From Leifsonia sp. Leaf336 (GTDB taxonomy: Bacteria; Actinomycetota; Actinomycetes; Actinomycetales; Microbacteriaceae), in assembly GCF_001423695.1 (NCBI RefSeq), contig NZ_LMOZ01000003.1, positions 539,018 through 603,017 of the forward strand: DNA of 64,000 bases, in the 5' to 3' direction. The translations under genes were made by a program, and so were the position numbers. Of the stretch, positions 54,681-63,993 are shown piece by piece. Below the pieces are notes generated by a model that saw nothing but the letters and a program-made list of their open reading frames with translations, was not told the origin of the DNA and did not search any database. Positions within the stretch are counted from its first letter, which is position 1. Each line of letters opens with the position of its first letter.

Positions 54681-56288
54681 TCACCTGCGAGTGGAGGAAC
54701 GGGATGCGGCGCGGTCCAGAACCGGCGCAAGGCCGGCCTCCAGATCGCGGGAACGCAGGATGCCGAGAGCTCCGACGTACACGATCAGCATGACGACTCC
54801 GATGATCGCCGAGGCGACGATCGCGGTAATGGGGTTACGGACGGGGAAGGCGCCGGCCGTGACGCCGCCGAGGATGATCAGGAAGCCTGCGCCGGCGATG
54901 ATCGCGGCGACAGCGGCGACGATGAATCGCCAGAGCGAGCCGAAAATCCGCGTGCCGTCCACTCCCCCGGTGCGGCGGCGCAGCAACCAGAACGCGAGGA
55001 AGGCCTGCAGGACGCTCGCCAGCGACACGACGAGGGCGACGGAGGCGGCGCGCACCGACGGCGGGACGGCGAAGCAGGTGAGCACGCCCGCGACGATCAC
55101 GACGACCTGGGCCAGCGTGAAGAAGAACGGGGTGCGGGTGTCGCCGAGGGAGTAGAACGCCCGCTGCGCCATGAACACCAGTGAGAACGGGACGAGCCCG
55201 ATGAGGTACGCGATGAGGACCAGGCCCATAGCCTGGTAGTCCGAGGTGAACACGCGAGCGACCGGGTACGCGGCGACGATGAGCACAGCGGACGCGAAAA
55301 CGATGAACAGCATGATCGAGCGCGCGGCGGAGGAGAAATCCTGCCGGAACGAGCCGATGGCGCCACGATGGGCGTGCTCGGCCATCCGGGTGTAAAACGC
55401 GGTGACGATCGACACCGCGATGATCCCGTGCGGCAGCATGAAGATGAGCCACGCGTTCTGCATGACGAACGTTCCGGCGTATTGAGGTCCGGCGGAGTTC
55501 GAGACGTTGACCTCGATCAGGCCGGCGAGCTGGGTCGCGATGAGCATCCCGAGCGTCCAGCCCGCCGCTTTTCCGGCCGTCCCCAGATTGACCCCGCGCC
55601 AGCCGAAGTCGAATCGGAAGCGCAGGCCGACCCGGCGCCAGAAGATGAACAGGATCAGCGCCTGTACGGCGATCCCGAGCGTCGCGCCGCCGGCGAGCAG
55701 GGCGACCATCCAGAAGGACCAGGTCGTGCCGTGGCCGCCGTGCGCGGAGGTGCCGAAGGCGAGGATGAATGCCACGAGCAGCACGATCGCCACGACGTTG
55801 TTGACGACCGGCGCCCAGGTGAACGGACCGAACGACTTGCGGGCGTTCAGCACCTCCCCCAGCAGTGTGTAGAGGCCAAGGAAGAAGATCTGCGGCAACG
55901 ACCAGTAGGCGAACGCCGTCGCCAGTTCCCGCTGTTCGGCCGGGACGCCGAACAACGCGATCAGCACGGGAGCCAGGATGGTGGCGACAATAGCGATCGC
56001 CGCGAACACGACCATGCCGAGCGTGACGAGCTTGTTGATGTACGCCCGGCCGCCGTCGGGGTTGACCGACGCGCGTACTATCTGCGGCACCAGCACGGCG
56101 TTCAGGATGCCTTGGGCGATGATCGCGTAGAGGCTGTTCGGGATGGCCGTCGACGTCCCATAGGCGTTCGCAGCGAACGACACCGCACCGATCGCCTGCA
56201 CCAGCAGCCAGGCCTTCGCGAAACCGAGGAGTCTCGACACGAGCGTGCCGGAGGCGAGCATCGCGCTCGCGCGGCCGACGCTAGCCAT
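54681..56288 (-). CDS. murJ: Lipid II flippase MurJ (MviN)
   Basis: A 535-residue MOP-superfamily flippase with about 14 membrane helices. The family marks are SRLLGFAKAWLL in helix one, GILNAVLVPQIV, and LPHGIIAVSIVTAFYTRMAEHA in the second half. It moves lipid II across the membrane for wall synthesis. The mycobacterial C-terminal kinase-like and extracellular domains are lacking; the protein ends in a short basic tail. Start ATG 56288 overlaps the upstream DUF6049 gene by eight bases. Confidence 0.95.
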   Translation of the reverse strand: MASVGRASAMLASGTLVSRLLGFAKAWLLVQAIGAVSFAANAYGTSTAIPNSLYAIIAQGILNAVLVPQIVRASVNPDGGRAYINKLVTLGMVVFAAIAIVATILAPVLIALFGVPAEQRELATAFAYWSLPQIFFLGLYTLLGEVLNARKSFGPFTWAPVVNNVVAIVLLVAFILAFGTSAHGGHGTTWSFWMVALLAGGATLGIAVQALILFIFWRRVGLRFRFDFGWRGVNLGTAGKAAGWTLGMLIATQLAGLIEVNVSNSAGPQYAGTFVMQNAWLIFMLPHGIIAVSIVTAFYTRMAEHAHRGAIGSFRQDFSSAARSIMLFIVFASAVLIVAAYPVARVFTSDYQAMGLVLIAYLIGLVPFSLVFMAQRAFYSLGDTRTPFFFTLAQVVVIVAGVLTCFAVPPSVRAASVALVVSLASVLQAFLAFWLLRRRTGGVDGTRIFGSLWRFIVAAVAAIIAGAGFLIILGGVTAGAFPVRNPITAIVASAIIGVVMLIVYVGALGILRSRDLEAGLAPVLDRAASRSSTRR

Positions 56289-58587
56289 GCGCGCCTCCCG
56301 AGCCGGAGGGGGTGTGGGGGCCGTCCGTTGTCGGACCGCCATCCGAACCGTCGCTCTCGGCGGCCGCGCCGTCGACGGAAGCGCGGTCGCCCTCGCTCGT
56401 ATCCTCGCCAGCCTCGCCCTTGCGGCGTTGATCGCGGCGGCGGAGGATGTTGCGCACGATCCCGAAGCCGAACAGCAGCACGACCAGGATGCCGAAGATC
56501 AGGGCTCCGATGCCCTCCCAGTCCGCATGGACCTCCACGGTCACCGAGCTAGGGTCGCCGATGGGCACGCCCGTAGGGCTGTACAGCTGCAGCGACAGCA
56601 CAACCTGACCGTTGCCGACCTTGGCCTTGACGGGGACGAGCATCGTCGCCCGAGAGTCCTGAGGGATTGTCTTGGTCGTCGGCTGATCGATCTCGAGACG
56701 GCTGTTGGACGGGGAGGCGCTGAGGACGACGGTCACGGCCTCGTTCGGCAACTCGTTGCTCACGGTGAACGGGATCGACCCCTGGGCACTCACGAGGTTG
56801 ACGTTCTCGGTGGGCAGGATGTGGACGGAGTGCAGGGTGGAGACGGTCGTCTTCCCGCTCTGCACGACCGCCGCCGTCCAGTCGGATCTCGGGTTCTGCC
56901 ACGAGACGGCGAGGAGTGTGAGGAGCTGCGCGCGGGTGTTTCCGGTGAGAGTCGTCGGGTCGGCGAGGATGGTCGCGAACTCGTCGAGGGACTTCTCGTC
57001 CTGCAGGAGGGTATGGATCGCGTCGATCCGAGCCTGCGACTCCGGGGAATCGGTGAGAGTGAGATCCGACGACTGCTGTGATGCCAAGACCGAGGAGAAC
57101 GTGGAGGGCGTCGACCACGGGTTGGAGAACAGGGAGTCGAGCGTGCGCTGCAGCTGGGTGCCGCTCGATGGCCACGACCGGTCGAGGGCGATCAAGAGGT
57201 GGTGCGGAGTGGAGCTCTCGGAGCTGACGAGCTGCAGCTGCGCGTTCAGCTTGGACATCGCGCTGTTCCACGCCAGATCGCTGGGCGCGGAGACCGCCTG
57301 GCGGAGCGCGTCGGACAGCCGCTGGTCGGAGACCGCGAGTGTGGAGGATCCCGAACGCGCGGGAGCGTTCGGGGTGGAGTCGAGCTTGGCCGCGTTCGTG
57401 TTGTCGCCGGAGACGATGACGGTTCCGAGGCCGGCGGTCGCCAGCGGCGGGAGGTCGGCGGCGCGGGTGGTCGCGTCGCCGGGCCAGGCGATGCCGGCGA
57501 GGCTGTAGTCCCAGGCCAGCAGCCGGTCGAGCGTCGGTAAGGTCGGTCCGGTGCCGGGAGTGGGCGTCGGGCTCGGGGTCGCAGCGGGAGTCGCGGTGGG
57601 GGTCTGCGGCTCGCCGATCGCGGTGGGCGACGGGGTGAAGTTCTTCGGGTCGATCGCGTAGCCGAGGGCGGTCGGCTTGAGCGGCGCGGGGAGCCCGGCC
57701 TGGATCTGCCCGGTGACATCGGCGTCACCGTAACCGAGTGAGAAGGTGTCGTTCGGGAGAGCGCTCAGGCGATCGAGCCATGCCGTCGCAGTCTCCGGGG
57801 CGGAGTTGCCGAGGACACGGATGGACGCGATGATCATCGGGTCGATCCCGACAGCGACCGTGCTGTGGTTCTGCAACCCGTCGAGATCGCGGGTGAGGAC
57901 CCCGTTCGGAGCCGTGTAGGTGCTGAGATCCTGAGCCGAGATCAGGCCGTCCGCAGTCGACGGGCTGACGATCGGCATGACGACGCCGATCTCCGAGCGG
58001 GTCGCCGCTCCACCCGGATACCAGACGACCGACCCCCGCGCCTCTGCCGTGCTGTCGCCCTCGGTGACCGAGGCCCCGATCCCGTAGACCGCGGAGGTGG
58101 GCCGCGTTGCGAACGGGACGCTCGCCGCAGGCACCGTCACGGGCACGACGACGCTCGAGCCGGGCTCCAGGATGGGGACGACCGCCTCACCGAGGTCGAC
58201 CTGGTCCGTGACTGCGGCGGTGGAGGTCAGCCAGGAGCTGAGTTCGTCGCGGGAGGCCCGAGGATCGGGGTCGTACCAGAGCTTCACCGCGCCGGACGTG
58301 TGGGCCTTGTCGGTCGGATTGCTTACGGTCACGGAAGTGACCAGGTCTTGTCCGGGCGACAGGATGCCCGCGCCGGACGCCGTGATCGAAGCCGTGACCG
58401 ACAAGCCTGCGGCAGCGTGAACACCTGTCGCGGCCGCCGGCGGCGCGACTGCGGCGACGGCGGGAGTCGTCGCGGGGGCTGCGACGGTCGAGAGGAGGGT
58501 CGCCACCGCGACCGCGGCGCCGACGAGGGCGGCGCGGACTCGCGTGCCGCGAAGGGAGAGGCCGGGTACCCTCATGCGCCCGCGCAC
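56281..58587 (-). CDS. DUF6049 family secreted, membrane-anchored protein
   Basis: A 768-residue protein with a signal peptide (VRAALVGAAVAVATLLSTVA, residues 16 to 35), a long extracellular region with beta-sandwich parts, a threonine/proline-rich linker near residues 320 to 345, and one membrane helix near residues 690 to 712 (IGALIFGILVVLLFGFGIV), then an acidic cytoplasmic tail. The family is always next to murJ in actinobacteria (Rv3909) and its role in envelope assembly is unknown. GTG 58587 is given; ATG 58575 is an equally good start and shortens the tail by four residues. Confidence 0.88.
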   Translation of the reverse strand: MRGRMRVPGLSLRGTRVRAALVGAAVAVATLLSTVAAPATTPAVAAVAPPAAATGVHAAAGLSVTASITASGAGILSPGQDLVTSVTVSNPTDKAHTSGAVKLWYDPDPRASRDELSSWLTSTAAVTDQVDLGEAVVPILEPGSSVVVPVTVPAASVPFATRPTSAVYGIGASVTEGDSTAEARGSVVWYPGGAATRSEIGVVMPIVSPSTADGLISAQDLSTYTAPNGVLTRDLDGLQNHSTVAVGIDPMIIASIRVLGNSAPETATAWLDRLSALPNDTFSLGYGDADVTGQIQAGLPAPLKPTALGYAIDPKNFTPSPTAIGEPQTPTATPAATPSPTPTPGTGPTLPTLDRLLAWDYSLAGIAWPGDATTRAADLPPLATAGLGTVIVSGDNTNAAKLDSTPNAPARSGSSTLAVSDQRLSDALRQAVSAPSDLAWNSAMSKLNAQLQLVSSESSTPHHLLIALDRSWPSSGTQLQRTLDSLFSNPWSTPSTFSSVLASQQSSDLTLTDSPESQARIDAIHTLLQDEKSLDEFATILADPTTLTGNTRAQLLTLLAVSWQNPRSDWTAAVVQSGKTTVSTLHSVHILPTENVNLVSAQGSIPFTVSNELPNEAVTVVLSASPSNSRLEIDQPTTKTIPQDSRATMLVPVKAKVGNGQVVLSLQLYSPTGVPIGDPSSVTVEVHADWEGIGALIFGILVVLLFGFGIVRNILRRRDQRRKGEAGEDTSEGDRASVDGAAAESDGSDGGPTTDGPHTPSGSGGAHG

Positions 58588-58689
58588 GATCCCGGTTCCG
58601 CCTCCATGTCGACGATTCTAGAGGCCGGCCCCTGTGAGCCCGGCGAGCACCGCGGGCGGCCGGAAAGGGCGTACTGCCAGGCGTCCCAT

Positions 58690-58695
58690 TAAAAT
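58690..58695 (+). promoter_or_regulatory. -10 element of cca
   Basis: TAAAAT lies eight bases before ATG 58704 with no ribosome binding site, so the transcript is probably leaderless or nearly so. Confidence 0.45.
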
Positions 58696-58703
58696 GAGGC
58701 ACC

Positions 58704-60143
58704 ATGCAGTCCGTCGCCGAATCCCTCGAACGTCTCGGAGCCCTGGCGACGACGCCCACCGTGGAGAGGGTCGCACAAGCGTTCGCCGCCGCGGGCCACG
58801 AACTCTCCCTCGTCGGAGGGCCGGTGCGCGATGCCCTCCTCGGCCGGGAGGTGCACGACCTCGATTTCACCACCGATGCGCGTCCGGACGACATCCTGGC
58901 CGTCGTCGGCCCGATCGCCGATGCGGTCTGGGACATCGGGCGCGCCTTCGGGACCATCGGAGCGCGCTTCGGCGACGACACGGTGGAGATCACGACCTAC
59001 CGCAGCGACAGCTACGACGGCCTGACCCGCAAGCCGGAGGTGCAGTTCGGCGACACCCTCGACGGGGACCTCCTGCGCCGCGACTTCACCGTCAACGCGC
59101 TGGCGCTCCGTGTGCCGGAGGTCCGGCTCGTCGACCCGTCCGGCGGCGTGGAGGACCTGATCGCGCGCCGCATCACCACTCCGTCGACGCCGGAGATCTC
59201 GTTCGGGGACGACCCGCTCCGGATGATGCGCGCCGCTCGCTTCACGGCCCAGCTGGGGTTCGTCGTCGACGACGAGACCCGTGACGCGATGACGCGCATG
59301 GCGGATCGCATCACGATCGTCAGCGCAGAACGGGTGCGCGACGAGCTCACCAAGCTGCTGCGGGCCGATGATCCGCGACCGGGCGTCGAACTCCTCGTGG
59401 AGTCGGGTCTCGCCGACCACGTCCTCCCCGAGGTGCCGGCACTGCGGTTGGAGGTCGACGAGCACCACCACCACAAGGACGTGTATCAGCACAGTCTCAC
59501 CGTGCTCGACCAGGCGATCGGCTACGAGAAGGAACGCCATCCCGGAGCCGCCCCCGACCTCGTGCTCCGCCTGGCCGCGCTTCTGCATGACATCGGCAAG
59601 CCGGCGACCCGCCGCTTCGAGGCCGGTGGCGCCGTCAGCTTCTATCACCACGACCTGGTCGGCGCGAAGCTCGCGAAGAAGCGTCTGACGGCGCTGCGAT
59701 TCGACAAGGCGACGGTGGACTCGGTCGCGCGGCTGATCGAGCTGCACCTCCGCTTCTTCGGCTACTCCGACGCCCACTGGACCGACTCCGCCGTCCGCCG
59801 CTACGTCCGTGACGCGGGCGCGGAGCTGGAACGCCTGCACATGCTCACGCGCGCCGACGTGACGACGCGCAATCGACGCAAGGCCGATCGGCTCGGGTTC
59901 GCCTACGACGACCTGGAGAGCCGGATCACGGAGCTGCAGGCTCAGGAGGAGCTCGACGCCGTGCGTCCGGACCTCGACGGAGAGCAGGTCATGCGGATCC
60001 TCGGTCTGCGGCCGGGCAGGGAGGTCGGTCAGGCGCTCCGTTTCCTTCTCGATCTCCGGCTCGACGAGGGCCCGCTCGGTGAAGAGGAGGCCACGCGCCG
60101 GCTTCTGACGTGGTGGGACACGCGCCAGACTCCTTCACAGTGA
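58704..60143 (+). CDS. cca: CCA tRNA nucleotidyltransferase
   Basis: A 479-residue class II nucleotidyltransferase that adds or repairs the 3' CCA of tRNAs. The catalytic GGPVRDALLG and DLDFTTDA (two metal-binding aspartates) lie at residues 38 to 56, the RRDFTVNALA motif near 125, and DDPLRMMRAARFTAQLG near 170. A C-terminal HD domain has LLHDIGKP near 295. The need fits this genome, since tRNA-Leu and tRNA-Ala here lack an encoded CCA. It stands divergent from the DUF6049-murJ pair, as in M. tuberculosis (pcnA). Confidence 0.95.
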   Translation: MQSVAESLERLGALATTPTVERVAQAFAAAGHELSLVGGPVRDALLGREVHDLDFTTDARPDDILAVVGPIADAVWDIGRAFGTIGARFGDDTVEITTYRSDSYDGLTRKPEVQFGDTLDGDLLRRDFTVNALALRVPEVRLVDPSGGVEDLIARRITTPSTPEISFGDDPLRMMRAARFTAQLGFVVDDETRDAMTRMADRITIVSAERVRDELTKLLRADDPRPGVELLVESGLADHVLPEVPALRLEVDEHHHHKDVYQHSLTVLDQAIGYEKERHPGAAPDLVLRLAALLHDIGKPATRRFEAGGAVSFYHHDLVGAKLAKKRLTALRFDKATVDSVARLIELHLRFFGYSDAHWTDSAVRRYVRDAGAELERLHMLTRADVTTRNRRKADRLGFAYDDLESRITELQAQEELDAVRPDLDGEQVMRILGLRPGREVGQALRFLLDLRLDEGPLGEEEATRRLLTWWDTRQTPSQ

Positions 60144-60285
60144 GGTCGTCGCCCGAGTTCTCCACGGATCCGTCAGCGGGTGCCTCCCGTCGCTGATCGC
60201 AGCACGAGGCTGGACTTATGAGCATCACAGACACCCTCACACCGCTGCCTCAGCGCCCCAGCTGGCGCGGAACCACCGCATCCGT

Positions 60286-60363
60286 TACCCTTGACAAGTT
60301 GCCCGGGCAGAGTTCTGCCCACGCAACCGATGTACAACCCTCCTGCTGCAGAACGTCTGCAGC
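60286..60363 (+). ncRNA. Structured leader of the rpsF operon, candidate ribosomal protein autoregulatory element
   Basis: Before rpsF are two perfect hairpins: GGGCAGA/TCTGCCC with a 2-base loop (60305-60320) and GCTGCAGA/TCTGCAGC with a 3-base loop (60345-60363), followed by CCGCTGAGACC. A -10-like TACCCT lies at 60286-60291. S6:S18 bind a CCG-containing hairpin in their own leader in many bacteria, so the second hairpin is a candidate; this is inference from position. Confidence 0.45.
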
Positions 60364-60391
60364 CGCTGAGACCAGAGGAGGTGGGTTAGTC

Positions 60392-60766
60392 ATGCATCAG
60401 TACGAGTTGATGGTCATCCTCGATCCCGAGATCGATGAGCGCACCGTTGCTCCCAGCCTCGACAAGTTCCTCAATGTCGTTCGTAACGACGGCGGAACGA
60501 TCGACAACGTCGATATCTGGGGCCGTCGCCGCCTGGCGTACGAGATCAACAAGAAGTCCGAGGGCATCTACGCCGTCGTGCAGCTCACCGCGACCGGTGA
60601 CACCACGAAGGAGCTCGACCGCCAGCTGAAGCTCAGCGAGGCCGTCATGCGCACCAAGGTGCTCCGCGCCGAGGAGGCCATCGCCCAGGTCGCCGCCGCC
60701 CAGCAGCGCGCCGACGAGAAGGCCGCCCGCAAGGCCGCGTCCTCCTCCGAGAAGGCCGGCGCCTAG
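60392..60766 (+). CDS. rpsF: 30S ribosomal protein S6
   Basis: A 124-residue S6 protein: [16 protein letters not shown] at the start, then [20 protein letters not shown], and an alanine/lysine-rich tail of about 25 residues typical of actinobacteria. It pairs with S18, encoded two genes on, in the small subunit platform. ATG 60392 follows AGGAGGT. It heads the rpsF-ssb-rpsR-rplI operon. Confidence 0.97.
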   Translation: MHQYELMVILDPEIDERTVAPSLDKFLNVVRNDGGTIDNVDIWGRRRLAYEINKKSEGIYAVVQLTATGDTTKELDRQLKLSEAVMRTKVLRAEEAIAQVAAAQQRADEKAARKAASSSEKAGA

Positions 60767-60770
60767 TCCG

Positions 60771-61277
60771 ATGGCCGGCGAGACCGTCATCACCGTGGTG
60801 GGCAACCTCACGGCCGACCCCGAGCTGCGCTACACGCAGAACGGGCTGGCTGTCGCCAACTTCACTATCGCATCCACGCCCCGCACGTTCGACCGTCAGG
60901 CGAACGAGTGGAAGGACGGTGAGGCACTGTTCCTGCGCGCGAGCGTCTGGCGCGAGTTCGCCGAGCACGTCGCAGGCTCGCTGACCAAGGGGTCCCGTGT
61001 CATCGCTCAGGGCCGTCTCAAGCAGCGGTCCTACGAGACGAAAGAGGGCGAGAAGCGCACCTCGATCGAGCTCGAGATCGATGAGATCGGTCCGTCGCTG
61101 CGTTACGCCACCGCCCAGGTGACGCGCACGCAGTCGTCCCGTGGTCCTGGTGGTGGCTTCGGCGGCGGTGCTCCCGCTGTCGAGGAGCCGTGGGCCGCGT
61201 CCGCGCCTGCCGACCCGTCCGCGGGTGCCGACGTCTGGAACACTCCGGGCTCCTACAACGACGAGACCCCGTTCTAA
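60771..61277 (+). CDS. ssb: Single-stranded DNA-binding protein
   Basis: A 168-residue SSB with an OB fold at residues 1 to 110 ([19 protein letters not shown], then [14 protein letters not shown]), a glycine-rich linker, and a short acidic tip ending DETPF. The tip binds replication and repair proteins; the usual end is DDxPF, so one acid is replaced by threonine here. It protects single strands at forks. It starts four bases after rpsF. Confidence 0.96.
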   Translation: MAGETVITVVGNLTADPELRYTQNGLAVANFTIASTPRTFDRQANEWKDGEALFLRASVWREFAEHVAGSLTKGSRVIAQGRLKQRSYETKEGEKRTSIELEIDEIGPSLRYATAQVTRTQSSRGPGGGFGGGAPAVEEPWAASAPADPSAGADVWNTPGSYNDETPF

Positions 61278-61342
61278 AGGGTCCCTACAACTGAGTTTGC
61301 CTGGCAGGCTGCGGCCACGTCAGGCGGAAAGCAAAGGAAATC

Positions 61343-61606
61343 ATGGCTGGAAAGTCGAGCGGCGACCGCCGCAAGCCGATCCGCAAGGGCAAGGACGGGA
61401 AGAACGCCGCTCCGGCGAAGTCCGTCCGCGTCGGGGTCATTGACTACAAGGACGTCGCGACCCTGCGGAAGTTCATCTCGGAGCGTGGAAAGATCCGCGC
61501 CCGCCGGATCACCGGTGTCTCCGTCCAGGAGCAGCGCCTGATCGCCCGTGCCGTCAAGAACGCGCGCGAGATGGCTCTCCTCCCCTACGCCGGCTCCGGC
61601 CGTTAA
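61343..61606 (+). CDS. rpsR: 30S ribosomal protein S18
   Basis: An 87-residue basic protein with the S18 core [19 protein letters not shown] and [20 protein letters not shown]. It lacks the zinc-binding cysteines of the alternative form, so it should be the zinc-independent type or the normal housekeeping form. AAAGGAA precedes ATG 61343. It is third in the rpsF operon. Confidence 0.96.
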   Translation: MAGKSSGDRRKPIRKGKDGKNAAPAKSVRVGVIDYKDVATLRKFISERGKIRARRITGVSVQEQRLIARAVKNAREMALLPYAGSGR

Positions 61607-61620
61607 GGAGAAGAGACAGA

Positions 61621-62073
61621 ATGTCGAAGGTTATTCTCACGCACGAGGTCACCGGCCTCGGCTCCGCCGGTGACGTCGTCGACGTCAAGAACGGCTACGC
61701 ACGCAACTACCTCGTCCCGCAGGGCTTCGCGATCTCGTGGACCCGTGGTGGCGAGAAGCAGGTCGAGCAGATCAAGGCGGCTCGCGCCGCTCGTGAACTG
61801 CACACCATCGAGCAGGCGCAGGACCTCAAGGCGAAGCTGGAGGCGACCCGCGTCAAGCTCGTCGTCAAGGCCGGCCGCGAGGGCCGCCTGTTCGGTTCGG
61901 TGAAGACGGGCGACGTCGCGGACGCGGTCAAGGCCGCCGGCCTCGGCGAGCTCGACAAGCGCAAGATCGAGATCCCCAACGCGATCAAGGTGATCGGTGA
62001 CCACGAGGCCACCGTGCGCTTGCACGACGACCTCTCGGCCGTCATCTCGCTGCAGGTGGTCGCCGCCAAGTAG
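61621..62073 (+). CDS. rplI: 50S ribosomal protein L9
   Basis: A 150-residue L9. The N-terminal domain has [20 protein letters not shown] and [16 protein letters not shown], a long central helix follows, and the C-terminal domain contains [17 protein letters not shown]. It stabilises the L1 stalk region. It is last in the operon, ending 18 bases before a strong terminator. Confidence 0.97.
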   Translation: MSKVILTHEVTGLGSAGDVVDVKNGYARNYLVPQGFAISWTRGGEKQVEQIKAARAARELHTIEQAQDLKAKLEATRVKLVVKAGREGRLFGSVKTGDVADAVKAAGLGELDKRKIEIPNAIKVIGDHEATVRLHDDLSAVISLQVVAAK

Positions 62074-62091
62074 CGGTCGCGGAACAGCACA

Positions 62092-62123
62092 GTGTAGCGG
62101 CGGGCTTCGGCCCGCCGCTACAC
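62092..62123 (+). terminator. Terminator of the rpsF-ssb-rpsR-rplI operon
   Basis: A perfect 14-bp stem (GTGTAGCGGCGGGC) with a TTCG tetraloop, 18 bases after rplI. The stem is very stable; the T-rich part after it is weak (CTATCT, then TTTT at 62137). Confidence 0.9.
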
Positions 62124-62149
62124 CTATCTAAGGGAGTTTTCCCCGGCTC

Positions 62150-62350
62150 CATCCACAGTCCCGAATGACCATCGAAGAGCTTCGACCACAGGTCGAGAAG
62201 AGTTTTCTACACACAGCCTGGGGACAATGAAGTCCCTGGTCAAGGCGGTTTTAACTCGCGATATTCGTTCGTTTTCCACATAGATTCCCACATCTTCTGC
62301 ACAGACGCGTCGGCGTTTCGCGCAGATTTTCCACATAGTTATCCACAGGG
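62150..62350 (+). promoter_or_regulatory. DnaA-box cluster upstream of dnaB
   Basis: Same-direction boxes TTTTCCACA at 62272-62280 and 62327-62335 and a perfect TTATCCACA at 62339-62347, plus weaker CCATCCACA near 62149. AT-rich patches (GGTTTTAACTCGCGATATTCG near 62247) lie between. This fits DnaA control of dnaB expression. The rest of the gap to dnaB (62351-62619) shows no feature I can support beyond a GAGGAG ribosome binding site. Confidence 0.7.
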
Positions 62351-62619
62351 CGAGTTGTGGTGGACGCCGACCGGTTCATAGGGTGGAGCGACGTCGACGG
62401 AAGGCCGCCGAGGATCGGCTCGCACCACGGTCGCTCGTGGTGGGAGACGTTGTCGGTGGCCGTCCGTAGTCTGCGATCGGACGCGCTTCGGTGCGGTCTC
62501 TCCGGCATTCTCGGAGCGGCCTTATCGGCGCGCCCGCGTACCGCCGAGCCCATGGCGGCGCAGGCTGGAGGCGGCGCCACCGTTCGGTGCGCGCTCGGAA
62601 GTAGAAGTGAGGAGTGAAC

Positions 62620-63993
62620 GTGTCGATCGCCCATATCGGTCTCGCAGACAGTCGCGAACCGGGCGAGGCCCGCTCCCCCGAGCGTGTTCCTCCGCATGAC
62701 CTCCTCGCCGAGCAGAGCGCTCTCGGCGGAATGCTCCTGAGCAAGGACGCGGTCGCCGATGTCGTCGAGGTCGTCCGCGGCACCGACTTCTACATCCCCA
62801 AGCACGAGATCATCTACGATGCGATCCTCTCGCTGTACTCGCACGGTGAGCCGACCGACGTCATCACCGTCACCGACGAGCTCACCAAGCTCGGTGAGCT
62901 CTCCCGGGCGGGAGGAGCCGAGTACCTGCACACGCTCACGAGCCTCGTGCCCACGGCCGCCAACGCGGGCTACTACGCGAACATCGTCACAGAGAAGGCT
63001 CTGCTGCGCCGTCTGGTGGAGGCCGGAACGCGGATCACGCAGATGGGCTACAAAGCGGAGGGCGAGGTCCTCGACCTCGTCAACAACGCGCAGGCCGAGA
63101 TCTACTCCGTCACCGGCACCCAGGAGGCCGAGGATTACGTCCCGCTGACCGAAGCGGTCACGGTCGCCATCGACGAGATCGAGGCCGCCAAGCACAAGGA
63201 CGGCTCGATGACCGGCGTTCCCACCGGGTTCGCCGAGCTCGATGAGCTGACCAACGGCCTCCACCCGGGGCAGATGGTCATCGTGGCCGCGCGCCCGGCG
63301 CTCGGCAAGTCCACGCTCGCGCTCGACTTCGCGCGGGCGGCCGCGATCAAGCACGACATGCCCACCATCTTCTTCTCGCTCGAGATGGGGCGCAGCGAGA
63401 TCGCGATGCGCCTTCTTTCCGCCGAGGCGACGGTCCCCCTGCAGCACATGCGCAAGGGAACCGTCGACAATCGGGACTGGACGACCATCGCCTCCACCCG
63501 CGGGCGCATCAACGACGCCCCGCTGTACATCGACGACAGCCCCAACATGACCCTCGTGGAGATCCGCGCCAAATGCCGGCGCCTCAAGCAGCGGGTCGGC
63601 CTCAAGATGGTGATCATCGACTACCTCCAGCTGATGACCAGCGGCAAGCGTGTCGAGAGCCGCCAGCAGGAGGTCAGCGAGTTCTCGCGTGCGCTCAAGC
63701 TGCTAGCCAAGGAACTCCAGGTGCCCGTCATCGCCCTGTCACAGCTGAACCGTGGTCCGGAGCAGCGTGCGGACAAGCTTCCGGCCCTGAGCGACCTGCG
63801 AGAGTCCGGCTCGATCGAGCAGGACGCCGACGTCGTCATCCTGCTGCACCGCGAGTCGGCCTACGAGAAAGACAACCCGCGAGCCGGCGAAGCCGACCTG
63901 ATCGTCGCGAAGCACCGCAACGGCCCCACCCGGACCGTGACGGTCGCCTTCCAGGGCATGTACTCCCGCTTCACCGACATGGCGCCGATTTGA
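62620..63993 (+). CDS. dnaB: Replicative DNA helicase DnaB
   Basis: A 457-residue helicase. The N-terminal domain starts RVPPHDLLAEQSALGGMLLS, and the C-terminal RecA-like domain has Walker A ARPALGKST, the H1a and H3 regions (FFSLEMGRSEIAMRLLSAE), and VIIDYLQLM. No intein is present. I chose GTG 62620, which has GAGGAG five bases upstream; GTG 62614 overlaps that site. The gene is complete and ends seven bases before the window edge. It unwinds DNA at forks, helped by DciA. Confidence 0.96.
   Translation: MSIAHIGLADSREPGEARSPERVPPHDLLAEQSALGGMLLSKDAVADVVEVVRGTDFYIPKHEIIYDAILSLYSHGEPTDVITVTDELTKLGELSRAGGAEYLHTLTSLVPTAANAGYYANIVTEKALLRRLVEAGTRITQMGYKAEGEVLDLVNNAQAEIYSVTGTQEAEDYVPLTEAVTVAIDEIEAAKHKDGSMTGVPTGFAELDELTNGLHPGQMVIVAARPALGKSTLALDFARAAAIKHDMPTIFFSLEMGRSEIAMRLLSAEATVPLQHMRKGTVDNRDWTTIASTRGRINDAPLYIDDSPNMTLVEIRAKCRRLKQRVGLKMVIIDYLQLMTSGKRVESRQQEVSEFSRALKLLAKELQVPVIALSQLNRGPEQRADKLPALSDLRESGSIEQDADVVILLHRESAYEKDNPRAGEADLIVAKHRNGPTRTVTVAFQGMYSRFTDMAPI

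Noticed and set aside
60144-60285. Possible small gene before the rpsF leader
   Set aside because: An ATG at 60218 is in frame with rpsF and would extend it by 58 residues, but it lacks a ribosome binding site and the S6 family starts at 60392.
62357-62617. 86-codon open frame between the DnaA boxes and dnaB
   Set aside because: It has no ribosome binding site, no recognisable domain, and ends over the dnaB ribosome binding site; it looks like chance openness in high-GC DNA.
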